Assembly: GCF_008520305.1 (NCBI RefSeq)
Contig: NZ_ML703276.1
Location: 32,814 to 96,813 of the forward strand
Length of the DNA: 64,000 nt
DNA from: Mesorhizobium sp. SARCC-RB16n
GTDB lineage: Bacteria; Pseudomonadota; Alphaproteobacteria; Rhizobiales; Rhizobiaceae
Direction of reading: 5' to 3'
A model generated the notes under the pieces. It had not been told where the DNA came from and did no database searches. It saw only the letters and a program-made list of their open reading frames with translations. The translations under genes were made by a program, and so were the position numbers. This document shows positions 18,485 to 26,723 of the stretch, one piece after another. The first letter of the stretch is position 1, and every line of letters starts with the position of its first letter.

Positions 18485-18730
18485 TCAAAAGCGAGGATCC
18501 GTGCATTTCCCGAGCCGCAGGAGACAGCGGAGTCTTTCGCCGGCCCCAAGATCATCAATAGTGGCAGCGGGTGTGGCATCTTTGCGGTCGTCGCTTGGTG
18601 CCGTGGGTGCCGTGGATGACGTAGGTGCCGTAGCTGGATGGTCGTTGGCTTCGGCCGCAAACGATTTCACTGTCACAAACAACCCCAGCAAGCCAATCAT
18701 GGCCGCAGACCGCAGCGAGGACTTTTTCAT
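18485..18730 (-). CDS. Small predicted secreted peptide, array unit D (fullest copy)
   Basis: An 81-codon ORF with a signal peptide (MKKSSLRSAAMIGLLGLF) and a likely cleavage after KSFAAEA, then a Pro/Thr/Ala-rich linker and a C-terminus with two cysteines (ERLRCLLRLGKC). The 3' segment is present in units B and C but read in another frame owing to a one-base difference, so unit D may represent the ancestral form. GGAG-type ribosome site upstream of the ATG at 18730. No known family recognised. Confidence 0.5.
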   Translation of the reverse strand: MKKSSLRSAAMIGLLGLFVTVKSFAAEANDHPATAPTSSTAPTAPSDDRKDATPAATIDDLGAGERLRCLLRLGKCTDPRF

Positions 18731-18760
18731 TTCTGGCTCCGTAATCAATGTGGGATGACA

Positions 18761-19086
18761 GTCGCTGTGCCGGCTTTGACTCGCAGGCGGATTTCTACGA
18801 GCAGATAGAGGCTGTTGCTGACGACATCCTGACGAAGCCGCGTGCGGACAGGATCGTTGCCGCGGGCGTCACTGCCGCGATTGCAGTGGACGGCGAGCCG
18901 CTGGCTGCCGAAAAGCACACATTCAGCCCAGTCACACGAGACTGACGGCGCGAGAGAAGGTGCGCGGCGCGGATCTTTCCAGCATGAGCCAAGCCGCGAG
19001 ATTTTCCCGATTCCGTCCCGGAAGACGGCATCGACCATGTATGCTCACGGATATTCGACGCCGAGCAGCGCCGCGCCAGATGCCGC
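18761..19086. other. Intergenic stretch between peptide array and monooxygenase
   Basis: Contains the shared leader segment of the array (near 18810) but no recognisable gene. The short frames here lack ribosome sites. Confidence 0.4.
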
Positions 19087-20166
19087 TCAATTCAAGTCAG
19101 GTCTTTGCGACCTTGCAACCCTGTGACCGAGTGCCTTGTTGACGGCCGGGATGATCTTGTCTCCCCAGAGCTCGATCTGGCGCAGCATCGTCTTGTGATC
19201 GAAATCTCCCAATTGGGTCTGAATGGCGATCTGGTCCGGTTTTAAGATGTCCATCTCTTCCAGTAGGCGATCGATTACGCGATTCACGCTGCCGATCGGC
19301 AAGTTCTCACGCATGACCTCGAGGGACAGATCCTGCTGCGTCGGTGTTTCCTGCAGCAGGTAGCCGTCTTGGCTTTGTTGGCGGCGCTGGTGCAGTGCTT
19401 CAGATAGCCGGCGCTGGAAGCGCGCGTTGTCAAGATAGCTGTTGATCTCCGCAGCGTTGTCGCTGGCATAGCAGCAGCGCAGGAGGGAAATCTTGGCTTG
19501 CGCGGCATGCTTACCTTCGGAGGCCGCCGCCTTTTCTATGCTTTCGCGCAGCATGCGCAGGGTCTCCAAGCCGTCGTGGAACGCGGTGACAAATAGATTG
19601 TGTCCCTCACGATATGCCCGGCCCATGCTGCGCGCGGACCCGGCGGCGATCCAGATCGGCGGCGTCGGCTTCTGAAGGGTGCGCACCGAGATCGCCGTCG
19701 GTGGTATCTTCTCGTACTGGCCGTTGTGCTCGAAGATCTTCTGCTTGAGGCCCTTGAGCAGAACCCCCAAATATTCAGAAAACACCTCCGGCGCCTGATC
19801 GATGTCAACGCCGAAACGTTCGAACTCGAACTGCTGGTACCCCGAGCCCACTCCAAGCTCGAGGCGGCCGTTCGAAACGACATCGGCAAAGCCTATCTCG
19901 GAGAGCAGGCGCTGTGGCTGGTAGAGCGGTAGAACGCAGACGCCGGTGCCGAGCCGAATGGTGTCCGTCACGCCTGCGCAGTGCGCCACCATCATCAAGG
20001 GCGACGGAACCAGGCTGTAATTGTTGAAGTGGTGCTCGGCGAACCAGGCGGTGTTGAATTTAGCCTGCTCAGAAAGCACCGCCTGTTCGATTGAGTTCCG
20101 GATCACACTGCTGGACGATTGATGATAGCCGCGCTGTGCGGCCAGGATGAATGTCGCAAATTCCAT
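19087..20166 (-). CDS. Luciferase-like (LLM class) flavin-dependent monooxygenase
   Basis: A 359-aa protein of the bacterial luciferase family, predicted to use reduced flavin and O2 on an unknown substrate. Family signs are WFAEHHFNNYSLVPSP, IRLGTGVCVLPLYQPQRL, GRLELGVGSGYQQFEFERFG and the C-terminal dimer region. The start at 20166 has an AAGGAAC site. I recall a similar arrangement beside P450 CYP127 in Rhizobium sp. NGR234 (y4vJ-like), which supports a shared pathway with the upstream SDR, ferredoxin and P450. A strong hairpin lies in the 218 bp before it. Confidence 0.85.
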   Translation of the reverse strand: MEFATFILAAQRGYHQSSSSVIRNSIEQAVLSEQAKFNTAWFAEHHFNNYSLVPSPLMMVAHCAGVTDTIRLGTGVCVLPLYQPQRLLSEIGFADVVSNGRLELGVGSGYQQFEFERFGVDIDQAPEVFSEYLGVLLKGLKQKIFEHNGQYEKIPPTAISVRTLQKPTPPIWIAAGSARSMGRAYREGHNLFVTAFHDGLETLRMLRESIEKAAASEGKHAAQAKISLLRCCYASDNAAEINSYLDNARFQRRLSEALHQRRQQSQDGYLLQETPTQQDLSLEVMRENLPIGSVNRVIDRLLEEMDILKPDQIAIQTQLGDFDHKTMLRQIELWGDKIIPAVNKALGHRVARSQRPDLN

Positions 20167-20301
20167 GGTCGTTCCTTGTTTTACGCAATTTGGCTGATCG
20201 GGGATTCTTGAGATGTGCCTCGAGCGCGTTTGGCGTGTCGATCCTGTCGACTACATCGCCGTAGATTGCTTCTGGTCCGCGGATTGCGGCTGCGACCGGA
20301 G

Positions 20302-20336
20302 GCAGCAAGGCACGCCCGAGGGGCGTGCCTTGCTGC
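20302..20336. other. Perfect 16-bp-stem hairpin between SDR fusion and monooxygenase
   Basis: GCAGCAAGGCACGCCC (20302-20317), a 3-nt loop GAG, then its exact complement (20321-20336). There is no T-run on either side. It could partly terminate, process or stabilise the mRNA of the P450 operon. Confidence 0.7.
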
Positions 20337-20384
20337 ACCAGCCGCTCCCGCCGGCTGGGTCGACAACCATTGCCCGTACTCGGT

Positions 20385-22670
20385 TCATTCCTGGCCAGGT
20401 TCGCTGGTCAATCCTGCATCGCCGGACAAGGTGCAGCCGCCGTCCACGTACAGGATTGAGCCGTTGACGTATGAAGCGTCCGGCGAAGCCAGGAAGAACG
20501 CTGCGTCGGCGACCTCCTCCGGCCGACCCAGCCTGTGCATCGGGATCCGCAGGCTGATCGCCTGCGGTTGGTCGATGCTGCCGAGCTCCATCGACTGAAT
20601 GGTCCCTGGCGTGCGGATGTAGCCAGCAGCGATGGCGGCCGTCCGAATGCCGCGCGGCCCGAGTTCGGCCGCCATGCACCGTGTCAGGATTTCCAACCCG
20701 GCCTTGGATGCGCCATAGGCAAGGCGCGGTGCCTTCGGGAGACGGGTATTGGTCGATCCGATATTTAGGATCATGCCTTCGGGGCGCATAAGCTTGATCG
20801 CCTCACGCGCGCAAGTGAAGGCGCCGGTAAGAGTGAGATCAAGAATCTGTTCGGTCTGTGCCGGCATTTGTTCGATCCCTGACATGTCCGGGGCGACAGC
20901 ACTGTTGACGAGGACATCGATGCGGCCGAACCGCTCCTGCAATTCTTCGAACAGCGCCACGACTTCGCTCTCGACAACCACGTTCACGATCTTGGCCACA
21001 TGCTTGCCGCCGAGCGATCGAGCGAGTTCTGTCGCAGCACTGCGATCCCTGTCGGCAATCACGACGGTGTCGCCGTTCGCGGCGAAGCGGCGAACGACCG
21101 CAGCGCCTATTCCGTTTGCGCCGGCTGTGACAAGTACGATCCGCTCACGGGTGTGCTCGGCCGGACGGGAGAGTTCGGCTCCTGGCGTCCCATCCGCCGG
21201 CGGATGCGCATCGCCCGGCTGGTTGAAGGATGTCCAACCACCATCAACGGTCAGCACCGATCCGGTGATGTAACTTGCTTGCGGGCTGGCCAGGAACCGT
21301 ACGGCCCGGGCGATCTCGTCGGGGCGCCCCATGCGGCCCATCGGCACGCGGCGGCGCACCGCCTCCAGGTCCGTTTTGCCCGCGCGTTCAAGGGCCGCGG
21401 TCATGGACGTGCGCACATAGCCCGGCGCTACCGCCGTGACGCGAATGCCGCGCGAAGCCCACTCGCGCCCCAACGATTTCGTGAAAGCGATCAGGCCGGC
21501 TTTCGACGCAGCGTAGGCATTGCGCTTGGGATTGCTGACCAAGCCCGCTATCGAGGCGACATTGACGATAACGGCCCCCGGCTGCATCCGCCGCGCCGCT
21601 TCGCGGGCCATGACGATGGGCCCGAACAGGTTGACTGCCAGTGTGCGCCGGAAGGATTCAATACTGGTCTCGACAGTCGCGTCCACGGCGGGCCCAATAC
21701 CTGCATTGTTGACGAGAACGCTGATCGGCGCGAACTGTGCTTCGACACGACGGAAAAGGGCGAGGATGTCATCCTCGTTCGAAACATCGTACTCGAGGCC
21801 GAGATGCGGAGGGCCGAGACCGCGGGCCAGTTCAAGCACCCCACTGTCGGGAAGGTCCACGGCAACGACGACGTCTCCATCCGCGGCAAGCGTTTCGGCC
21901 AAGACACTGCCGATCCCGCCTGCAGCACCTGTAATGATCACGATGCGTCGTGCCAGTTGCTTCCTGAGAACTTCTCTGCCACCGGGGACACCGAGCTCGG
22001 GCCGCCGCCAGGAAATATCCTTCTCGCCACAGTTGCTCGCCTTGGGGACGCTCCATTTCCCTCCGAACTGGGCCTCCGCTCTTGCCTTATTCGCAGAATG
22101 CCAGGCGGACAGGTCATCGCCGAATATTGCAGCATACTTCGCCTCCGCTGCAGCCGTTCCCAACCCATAGACTGGATCGTCTGGATGCGGTGCTCCGATC
22201 GGCTGCCGGGGCCCGAACCGCTCTGGCTCGAAGCCCGTCGGCGGGATCTGCTCCTGCAGCCAATCGTAGACCACCGTCCGTTCGGCAATCCGCCACTCCC
22301 CTTGTCGCTTCTGAAATAAATCGCAATAGCGGCCGCAGAGGAGTTCTTGGCGTATCTCGCCGGAGGTGTCTGGTCCACGTTGCAGCGCGGTGAAATAGCT
22401 CTCGACTGCGGCCCTGGTCGGGCTGATGAAATCGATCAGGATGTTGGTGACCTGGTGAACGTAGCGCGGCTGGGTCTTGAACACATCCAGCGCAAACTGG
22501 ATGAAGTCTTCGGCCGAGCCGGAATGTGCACCATGATGGTCATGCGCATCGGGCCAGTACGCGCTGCGCAGTGCCGCCTCATCAGCGCGGTCTATTCCGC
22601 GGCAGTACCGATAGAGGCAGTCGCGGATGGCCTCCCTGTCGAGCAGTTCGGTGATTTTTGCATGGCCCAT
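20385..22670 (-). CDS. NTF2-like / short-chain dehydrogenase / short-chain dehydrogenase fusion
   Basis: A 761-aa three-domain protein (start [12 protein letters not shown] at 22670). Residues 1-200 resemble the SnoaL/NTF2-like fold. Residues about 240-490 are an SDR with TGAAGGIG and catalytic YAASK. Residues about 505-755 are a second SDR with VTAGANGIG and YGASK. Both SDRs keep the Tyr-x3-Lys pair, so two oxidation/reduction steps on one chain are likely. Dehydrogenase tandem fusions occur beside CYP127-type P450s (y4vI-like, from memory). Substrate unknown. A longer upstream frame lacks family similarity and was not used. Confidence 0.82.
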   Translation of the reverse strand: MGHAKITELLDREAIRDCLYRYCRGIDRADEAALRSAYWPDAHDHHGAHSGSAEDFIQFALDVFKTQPRYVHQVTNILIDFISPTRAAVESYFTALQRGPDTSGEIRQELLCGRYCDLFQKRQGEWRIAERTVVYDWLQEQIPPTGFEPERFGPRQPIGAPHPDDPVYGLGTAAAEAKYAAIFGDDLSAWHSANKARAEAQFGGKWSVPKASNCGEKDISWRRPELGVPGGREVLRKQLARRIVIITGAAGGIGSVLAETLAADGDVVVAVDLPDSGVLELARGLGPPHLGLEYDVSNEDDILALFRRVEAQFAPISVLVNNAGIGPAVDATVETSIESFRRTLAVNLFGPIVMAREAARRMQPGAVIVNVASIAGLVSNPKRNAYAASKAGLIAFTKSLGREWASRGIRVTAVAPGYVRTSMTAALERAGKTDLEAVRRRVPMGRMGRPDEIARAVRFLASPQASYITGSVLTVDGGWTSFNQPGDAHPPADGTPGAELSRPAEHTRERIVLVTAGANGIGAAVVRRFAANGDTVVIADRDRSAATELARSLGGKHVAKIVNVVVESEVVALFEELQERFGRIDVLVNSAVAPDMSGIEQMPAQTEQILDLTLTGAFTCAREAIKLMRPEGMILNIGSTNTRLPKAPRLAYGASKAGLEILTRCMAAELGPRGIRTAAIAAGYIRTPGTIQSMELGSIDQPQAISLRIPMHRLGRPEEVADAAFFLASPDASYVNGSILYVDGGCTLSGDAGLTSEPGQE

Positions 22671-22812
22671 CGCTTTGTCCCAGGTTTGAGGAAGAGGCGT
22701 TTCGAGGTTTTTTTGTTCAGTGCCCGACGGACGCGGGAGCTGCTCCTTGCCGACTGTTTGCGTGTCTGGAGCAGCTCGATGCGGCCGCGTCGCGAGAAAG
22801 ACGGTCGCCGAT

Positions 22813-23016
22813 TCAAGAAGTGGCCGCGCGATCGATTGCCAGGGCACGTTCAGGGCAGGATCGTGCCCCTCGTGCCGCCTTCAGTTCGTCTCTCTTCGCC
22901 ACCTTAATGTCACCGGGCTCGATGTAGCCCTCGTCATCAAGCGTGAAGATCTCCGGCGCTTGCGCCCAGCATCGCGCGTGACCCTGACATTTTGCTTTGT
23001 TGACGATGACGCGCAT
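22813..23016 (-). CDS. Small [3Fe-4S]-type ferredoxin, P450 redox partner
   Basis: A 67-aa ferredoxin with cysteines in [13 protein letters not shown] and SCPERAL; the spacing fits the single-cluster 3Fe-4S ferredoxins that serve bacterial P450s. The start at 23016 ([10 protein letters not shown]) has a GGAG site. It lies 58 bp after the P450 stop and is almost certainly its electron donor. Confidence 0.85.
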   Translation of the reverse strand: MRVIVNKAKCQGHARCWAQAPEIFTLDDEGYIEPGDIKVAKRDELKAARGARSCPERALAIDRAATS

Positions 23017-23074
23017 GGCGCTCGCTCCATATTCTCCAACTCGCGACATCTTCTCCAACTCGCGACGGCATTGT

Positions 23075-24307
23075 TCAGGACCAGTCCAGGATCAGGTTGT
23101 CGATCCCGAACGCATGGCCACCATGGGTGATGGGGGCCGTACCTTCCTTGATCCGGAGCGCCGGGATGCGCGCCAGCCACTCCTCCAGGCCAATGACAAT
23201 CTCGCGCCGGGCAAGATGTGACCCAAGGCAGCGGTGGGGGCCATGGGCAAAGGCGGTGTGGCGATTCTCCTCGCGCGCCAGATCGATCGTGTTGGGGCAT
23301 TCGAATTCCGCCGGGTCGCGATTGGCAATCATGGTGGCACAGGAAATATAGTCCCCTTTACGGATCGGCACGCCGTCGAAGTCGATGTCTCGTGTTGCCA
23401 CGCGGATCATCTGCACGGTCGGGTAAGCGCGCAGTAACTCTTCGGCTGCGACCACGATGCGGTTTGGTTTGCTTCGCAGCCACTCCTGGTCTTTCGGATT
23501 GCGCGAGAGATGGGCCAAGTCAAAGCCTATGGCTGCTGCAACCGTGTCGAGACCCGCGACGAACAGAAGCACGCCGATGCCACGGACTTCCTCGTTGGTC
23601 AGCGGGCGGCCCGCGACCTGTGCCTGCACGACGAAGGTCATGAAGTCATCAACGGGTGCCTTGCGGCGCAGGGCTGCAAGGTCGTCGATGAAAGCGACAA
23701 TCCGCTGGGCCGCGGCCTTCCTTTTGACAGCGTCGCCATGGAGCAGATCCTTTCCCCAGCCGACAAAGATGGCGAGCCGGTCGTCGGGTAGCCCGAGAAA
23801 GCGAAGGAAGATGTTGACCGCGAAAGGGTAGGCGAAATCCTTCATCACATCGCAGTTTGTGCCGGACGCGGCGATCGTGTCGATCAGCGCGATCGCCCGT
23901 TCCCGAACGGCCGGTTCCAGTGCCCTTACACGCTGGGGTGTAAACAGTGGGTTGAGGAGTGAACGAAAGATGCCGTGGGCCGGCGGGTCCAGTTCGAGGG
24001 GAATCATCGGCCAGTTTTCGCCAAGCGCGGAGGCGAAGATGCTGCGGTGGCTGGAAAAGGTTTCGGTGTCCTGCAGCACTTTGCGTTGGTCACTGGCGCG
24101 CGTGATGACCCAGGTACCCCGGCCATCGCGCGTGTTGTTGGGAGCATAAAAGATCGGCGGCCCGGCATGGACGCAAGTCACGGCTGCGTGGGGATCCCCG
24201 TTGGCCGTGGGTAACATCCCAGGCGACGTGAACAGGCTGAAGTTCCTTACCATTTCGGGCGGGACATGATCTGGAACCGGATTGCTCCGAAGCTGGTTTT
24301 TCGTCAT
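23075..24307 (-). CDS. Cytochrome P450 (CYP127-like)
   Basis: A 410-aa soluble P450. The heme-thiolate loop AFAHGPHRCLGSHLA puts the cysteine near residue 357, the I-helix O2-activation motif AGLDTV is near 247, and ExxR is in the AAEELLRAYP region. The start at 24307 (MTKNQLRS) follows a perfect AAGGAGG; upstream codons in the same frame are not part of the family. Gene order P450-ferredoxin-SDR fusion-LLM matches the CYP127A cluster remembered from NGR234 (y4vG-J). It begins 76 bp after nifQ on the same strand, so NifA control through the nifQ promoter is likely. The exact CYP number needs alignment. Confidence 0.88.
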   Translation of the reverse strand: MTKNQLRSNPVPDHVPPEMVRNFSLFTSPGMLPTANGDPHAAVTCVHAGPPIFYAPNNTRDGRGTWVITRASDQRKVLQDTETFSSHRSIFASALGENWPMIPLELDPPAHGIFRSLLNPLFTPQRVRALEPAVRERAIALIDTIAASGTNCDVMKDFAYPFAVNIFLRFLGLPDDRLAIFVGWGKDLLHGDAVKRKAAAQRIVAFIDDLAALRRKAPVDDFMTFVVQAQVAGRPLTNEEVRGIGVLLFVAGLDTVAAAIGFDLAHLSRNPKDQEWLRSKPNRIVVAAEELLRAYPTVQMIRVATRDIDFDGVPIRKGDYISCATMIANRDPAEFECPNTIDLAREENRHTAFAHGPHRCLGSHLARREIVIGLEEWLARIPALRIKEGTAPITHGGHAFGIDNLILDWS

Positions 24308-24383
24308 ATGTCGCCTCCTTGGAGCGGCATGGCGTTGGGCCTCTGTCTCAAGGGCCCTGGCACAAGAAATCGCCAAGCGATGA

Positions 24384-25145
24384 TCATCCCCGTTCCAGCA
24401 GTAGCGCGGGATCAAGCGCTGGCGCTCTCGTAACTCCTGAAGACGCCTCTTCATCCAAATCAATGTCGTTCCTGATCCGTGCAAGGTGGCTCTCATCTTC
24501 CTCCGAGCCAAAGCAGCTTTCGAAATCGGTGCATTGGCGGCAACTGGGCGCGGTACATATTGAAAAACCTTCAGCCTCGCAGAGCATGCGGTAGAGGTAC
24601 TTCTTCCATTTCATGTTCCTGGTGTTGCCGGCTGCCAGTGCCGGGAAATGCGTGGCGAGTAAGCGGCTGAGTTCGGCCCGATTGAAAAGGCCAAGATCCT
24701 GCCAGAGATGGTCATCGCGCATGGCGCGCCGGGCGATGATTTTGGCAAACCGGGCGCTCGCCGGGTCTCCCGGCCGGGCCTGCATTAACAACAGGTCGCG
24801 CAGCAGTTTTTCTTCCATCTCCGGTTCGACGTCCGATGCCTCTTCTAAGGCGAAGGCGCTGATAGGGGCGTGCGGAAAACGATCCGTCAGAACATCGCGC
24901 AGATCGGCAAGCGAAAGGCCGGTTGCCTGGGTGGCAGTCGCCTCGCCGACATCGATCTCATCGAGCGCTCTTGAGAGGACGCAGGCAAGCACATGCTCGT
25001 CGAAGCTGATCGCCTGATCTATCAAAGGCCACTGGCCGGTGCTGGGCGCATGTGCGTGTGGAAGCCGATCGGGCCGATAGGCCGTTCGAACACGGCGGCT
25101 GACGCCCATCCTCCAAATAATGCCTTCCTGAGGCTGACCTGACAT
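24384..25145 (-). CDS. nifQ: NifQ, molybdenum donor for FeMo-cofactor
   Basis: A 253-aa NifQ, an iron-sulfur protein that provides Mo to the NifEN/NifH complex. The C-terminal signature MKWKKYLYRMLCEAEGF with the cysteine set CTAPSCRQCTDFESC is intact. The start at 25145 (MSGQPQEG) has an AAGGAAG site; a much longer upstream frame crosses the promoter and is rejected. A consensus -24/-12 promoter sits 86 bp upstream, with NifA boxes shared with prxS. Confidence 0.92.
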   Translation of the reverse strand: MSGQPQEGIIWRMGVSRRVRTAYRPDRLPHAHAPSTGQWPLIDQAISFDEHVLACVLSRALDEIDVGEATATQATGLSLADLRDVLTDRFPHAPISAFALEEASDVEPEMEEKLLRDLLLMQARPGDPASARFAKIIARRAMRDDHLWQDLGLFNRAELSRLLATHFPALAAGNTRNMKWKKYLYRMLCEAEGFSICTAPSCRQCTDFESCFGSEEDESHLARIRNDIDLDEEASSGVTRAPALDPALLLERG

Positions 25146-25230
25146 TTCGCTTCCTTGTTTCGTGGTCTCGATCGCGATGTCATCGGCGACTTGAAAGCCT
25201 ACGCAGCGACCTACCGCTCGTGGTGAAGCG

Positions 25231-25246
25231 AGCAAACGCCGTGCCA
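25231..25246 (-). promoter_or_regulatory. Sigma-54 promoter of nifQ (P450 operon)
   Basis: Read on the minus strand TGGCAC-GGCGT-TTGCT is a full -24/-12 consensus. It should drive nifQ and probably the P450, ferredoxin, SDR and LLM genes behind it. Confidence 0.85.
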
Positions 25247-25449
25247 ACTGCGGCGCCTGCGACAAAACGAGAGCTGGAAAGCATTTCTTGGGAGCTTTGG
25301 TCGGAGCACAGCCAAGAACGGGGATGACACGGGCGTCACCGGCTCGACAAACCCGACACAGGCGTGTCCGTTTCAGGCACTCCCAAATGGTGGAGAGGAT
25401 GCTCACAGCCGAAGCGGAATTGCCCAAGCCAAGCGACCGCGGCTCGCAA

Positions 25450-25472
25450 TGTCCGATGTCCGACATGCGACA
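25450..25472. promoter_or_regulatory. Overlapping pair of NifA sites between nifQ and prxS
   Basis: Two interlocked TGT-N10-ACA sites, 25450-25465 and 25457-25472. They lie about 45 bp from the prxS-side promoter and about 200 bp from the nifQ promoter, so they can serve both directions. Confidence 0.8.
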
Positions 25473-25515
25473 TAGCACATTAGGACCCGCCCCTTGTTTT
25501 CGAACGATTTCTCCT

Positions 25516-25531
25516 TGGCACGATCCATGCG
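25516..25531 (+). promoter_or_regulatory. Sigma-54 promoter toward prxS-rpoN
   Basis: TGGCAC-GATCC-ATGCG has the invariant GG and GC with ten bases between them. It is the only -24/-12 site seen upstream of prxS, although 590 bp from its start codon. Confidence 0.75.
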
Positions 25532-26122
25532 TGGAGATCCGAGAACACGTCACGGACGAAGGAGATGAGCCTTGTTGCAGAGGGAATGGCAATGTCGATG
25601 TGGCGTGAATGTAGGACCCATGCATATGTCACCGCCTTTGGCGGGCACGTTGCGCACCGCCAGTGTTGCTGACGGCGAGGCAACGCGTTTCCGGTGCGTT
25701 CAAACGACGTTGGGGAACGTTCGCGTCCGTACGGGAGTCGATCACACGAGCGGTGTGTCCGGCGAGGATGCTGCTCGGGCCATCGTCAATATTGATGAAT
25801 ATCCCTGCCTTGCCCTCGAGGGCCATCCTGACGTCGGCAACCCTGTCGTTACGCTTCGAGGCCTCTTGAGTGCCCCGGCGCACTTTACTCACAAACGCGC
25901 AATTCGTCGTCGATATCCCGTTCAACGGCACGGCCGTAGAAGGCGCACCAGAGAACCCAAGTCACCCCGATCGACCTCGTCGGGTGCCGAAGAGCTGGAG
26001 CCTGGCCCTGGCCGCGGCAAGGATCGGCGCCGCAAGACGCCTCACCCTAACCGGCCAGTGTCGAGCTTACGGCTGCCCCATAGAGACGCACTGCGCCAGT
26101 TTCCCTTACAGGAGCAAAATTG
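25532..26122 (+). other. Long leader between sigma-54 promoter and prxS
   Basis: Nearly 600 bp with open frames on both strands but no recognised family, no good ribosome site and no consistent coding frame. It is either an untranslated leader or remains of a lost gene. Confidence 0.4.
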
Positions 26123-26692
26123 ATGACCGTTCCCTTCGCGACGTTTCGCACGCGTGTTCGCGACGAATCTATTGGCGGGCCGAATCCGTTCCGCTGGGAA
26201 GACACCACTTCCGACGACTATTTCAAAGGCAAGCGCGTCATCCTGTTCTCGCTGCCGGGCGCCTTTACGCCGACCTGCTCGACTTACCAAGTGCCGGATT
26301 TTGAAGAGCTCTATGATGAGTTCGAGAAAGAGGGAGTTGAGGCTATCTACTGCATGTCGGTCAACGACGCCTACGTCATGAATGCCTGGGGCAAAGCTTT
26401 GGGACTGCAGAAGGTCCAGCTCATCCCGGATGGCTCGGGCGAGTTCACGCGCAAGATGGGTATGCTGGTGGCCAAGGACAATGTCGGCTTCGGTATGCGC
26501 TCCTGGCGTTACGCCGCCGTGATCAACGATGGTGTGGTGGAGCGGTGGTTCGAGGAGGACGGTTTCTGCGACAACTGTGAGACGGACCCGTATGGCGTCT
26601 CTTCGCCGCAGAACATTCTTAAATCGCTGAGAGAGGTTCAAGGCACGCCTTCTGGAATGAACGTCTCACAGGGTCCAGTGCGCACAGCCTAG
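26123..26692 (+). CDS. prxS: Peroxiredoxin (Prx5-type, PrxS)
   Basis: A 189-aa thiol peroxidase detoxifying peroxides. The peroxidatic cysteine is in the PGAFTPTCSTYQVP motif (about residue 52), the hallmark of the Prx5/AhpE-like group. The ATG at 26123 has an AGGAG site; a TTG one codon earlier is less likely. It lies directly before rpoN, as in the NifA-dependent prxS-rpoN2 operon described in Rhizobium etli. Confidence 0.92.
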   Translation: MTVPFATFRTRVRDESIGGPNPFRWEDTTSDDYFKGKRVILFSLPGAFTPTCSTYQVPDFEELYDEFEKEGVEAIYCMSVNDAYVMNAWGKALGLQKVQLIPDGSGEFTRKMGMLVAKDNVGFGMRSWRYAAVINDGVVERWFEEDGFCDNCETDPYGVSSPQNILKSLREVQGTPSGMNVSQGPVRTA

Positions 26693-26723
26693 GTGCGTCG
26701 CTCAACGGGAGTTGGCGGTAGTC

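Larger units (their letters stand above)
16013..18760 (-). repeat. Tandem array of four ~480-bp units encoding small secreted-type peptides
   Basis: Unit starts (ATG) fall at 16222, 16698, 18229 and 18730. With the 1053 bp of inserted element plus duplicated target removed, spacings are 476, 478 and 501 bp. Each unit has a GGAG(A/C)CAGA-type ribosome site, a signal-peptide ORF, and an upstream shared segment around CTGACG-CATCCTGACG (copies near 16324, 16807, 18341 and 18810). Units B and C are nearly identical in their first 60 bases. One-base differences shift the frame of the 3' part between copies. Not a CRISPR: units are long, directly coding and without short repeat/spacer structure. 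Confidence 0.7.

Noticed and set aside
16013-18760. CRISPR-like repeat array
   Set aside because: Units are about 480 bp, contain ORFs and ribosome sites, and show no short repeat/spacer alternation or cas genes.
20999-22319. Long + strand open frame antisense to the SDR fusion
   Set aside because: It mirrors the SDR coding strand, has no ribosome site and its composition fits an antisense shadow.
19087-24307. Gibberellin biosynthesis operon (P450, ferredoxin, SDR)
   Set aside because: Only one P450 is present and there are no diterpene cyclase (CPS/KS) or GGPP synthase genes; the LLM gene and double SDR fit a CYP127-type cluster instead.
25572-26122. Gene between the sigma-54 promoter and prxS
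   Set aside because: One frame has a faint likeness to HlyD-type membrane-fusion proteins over about 20 residues, but there is no ribosome site and it is too weak to call.
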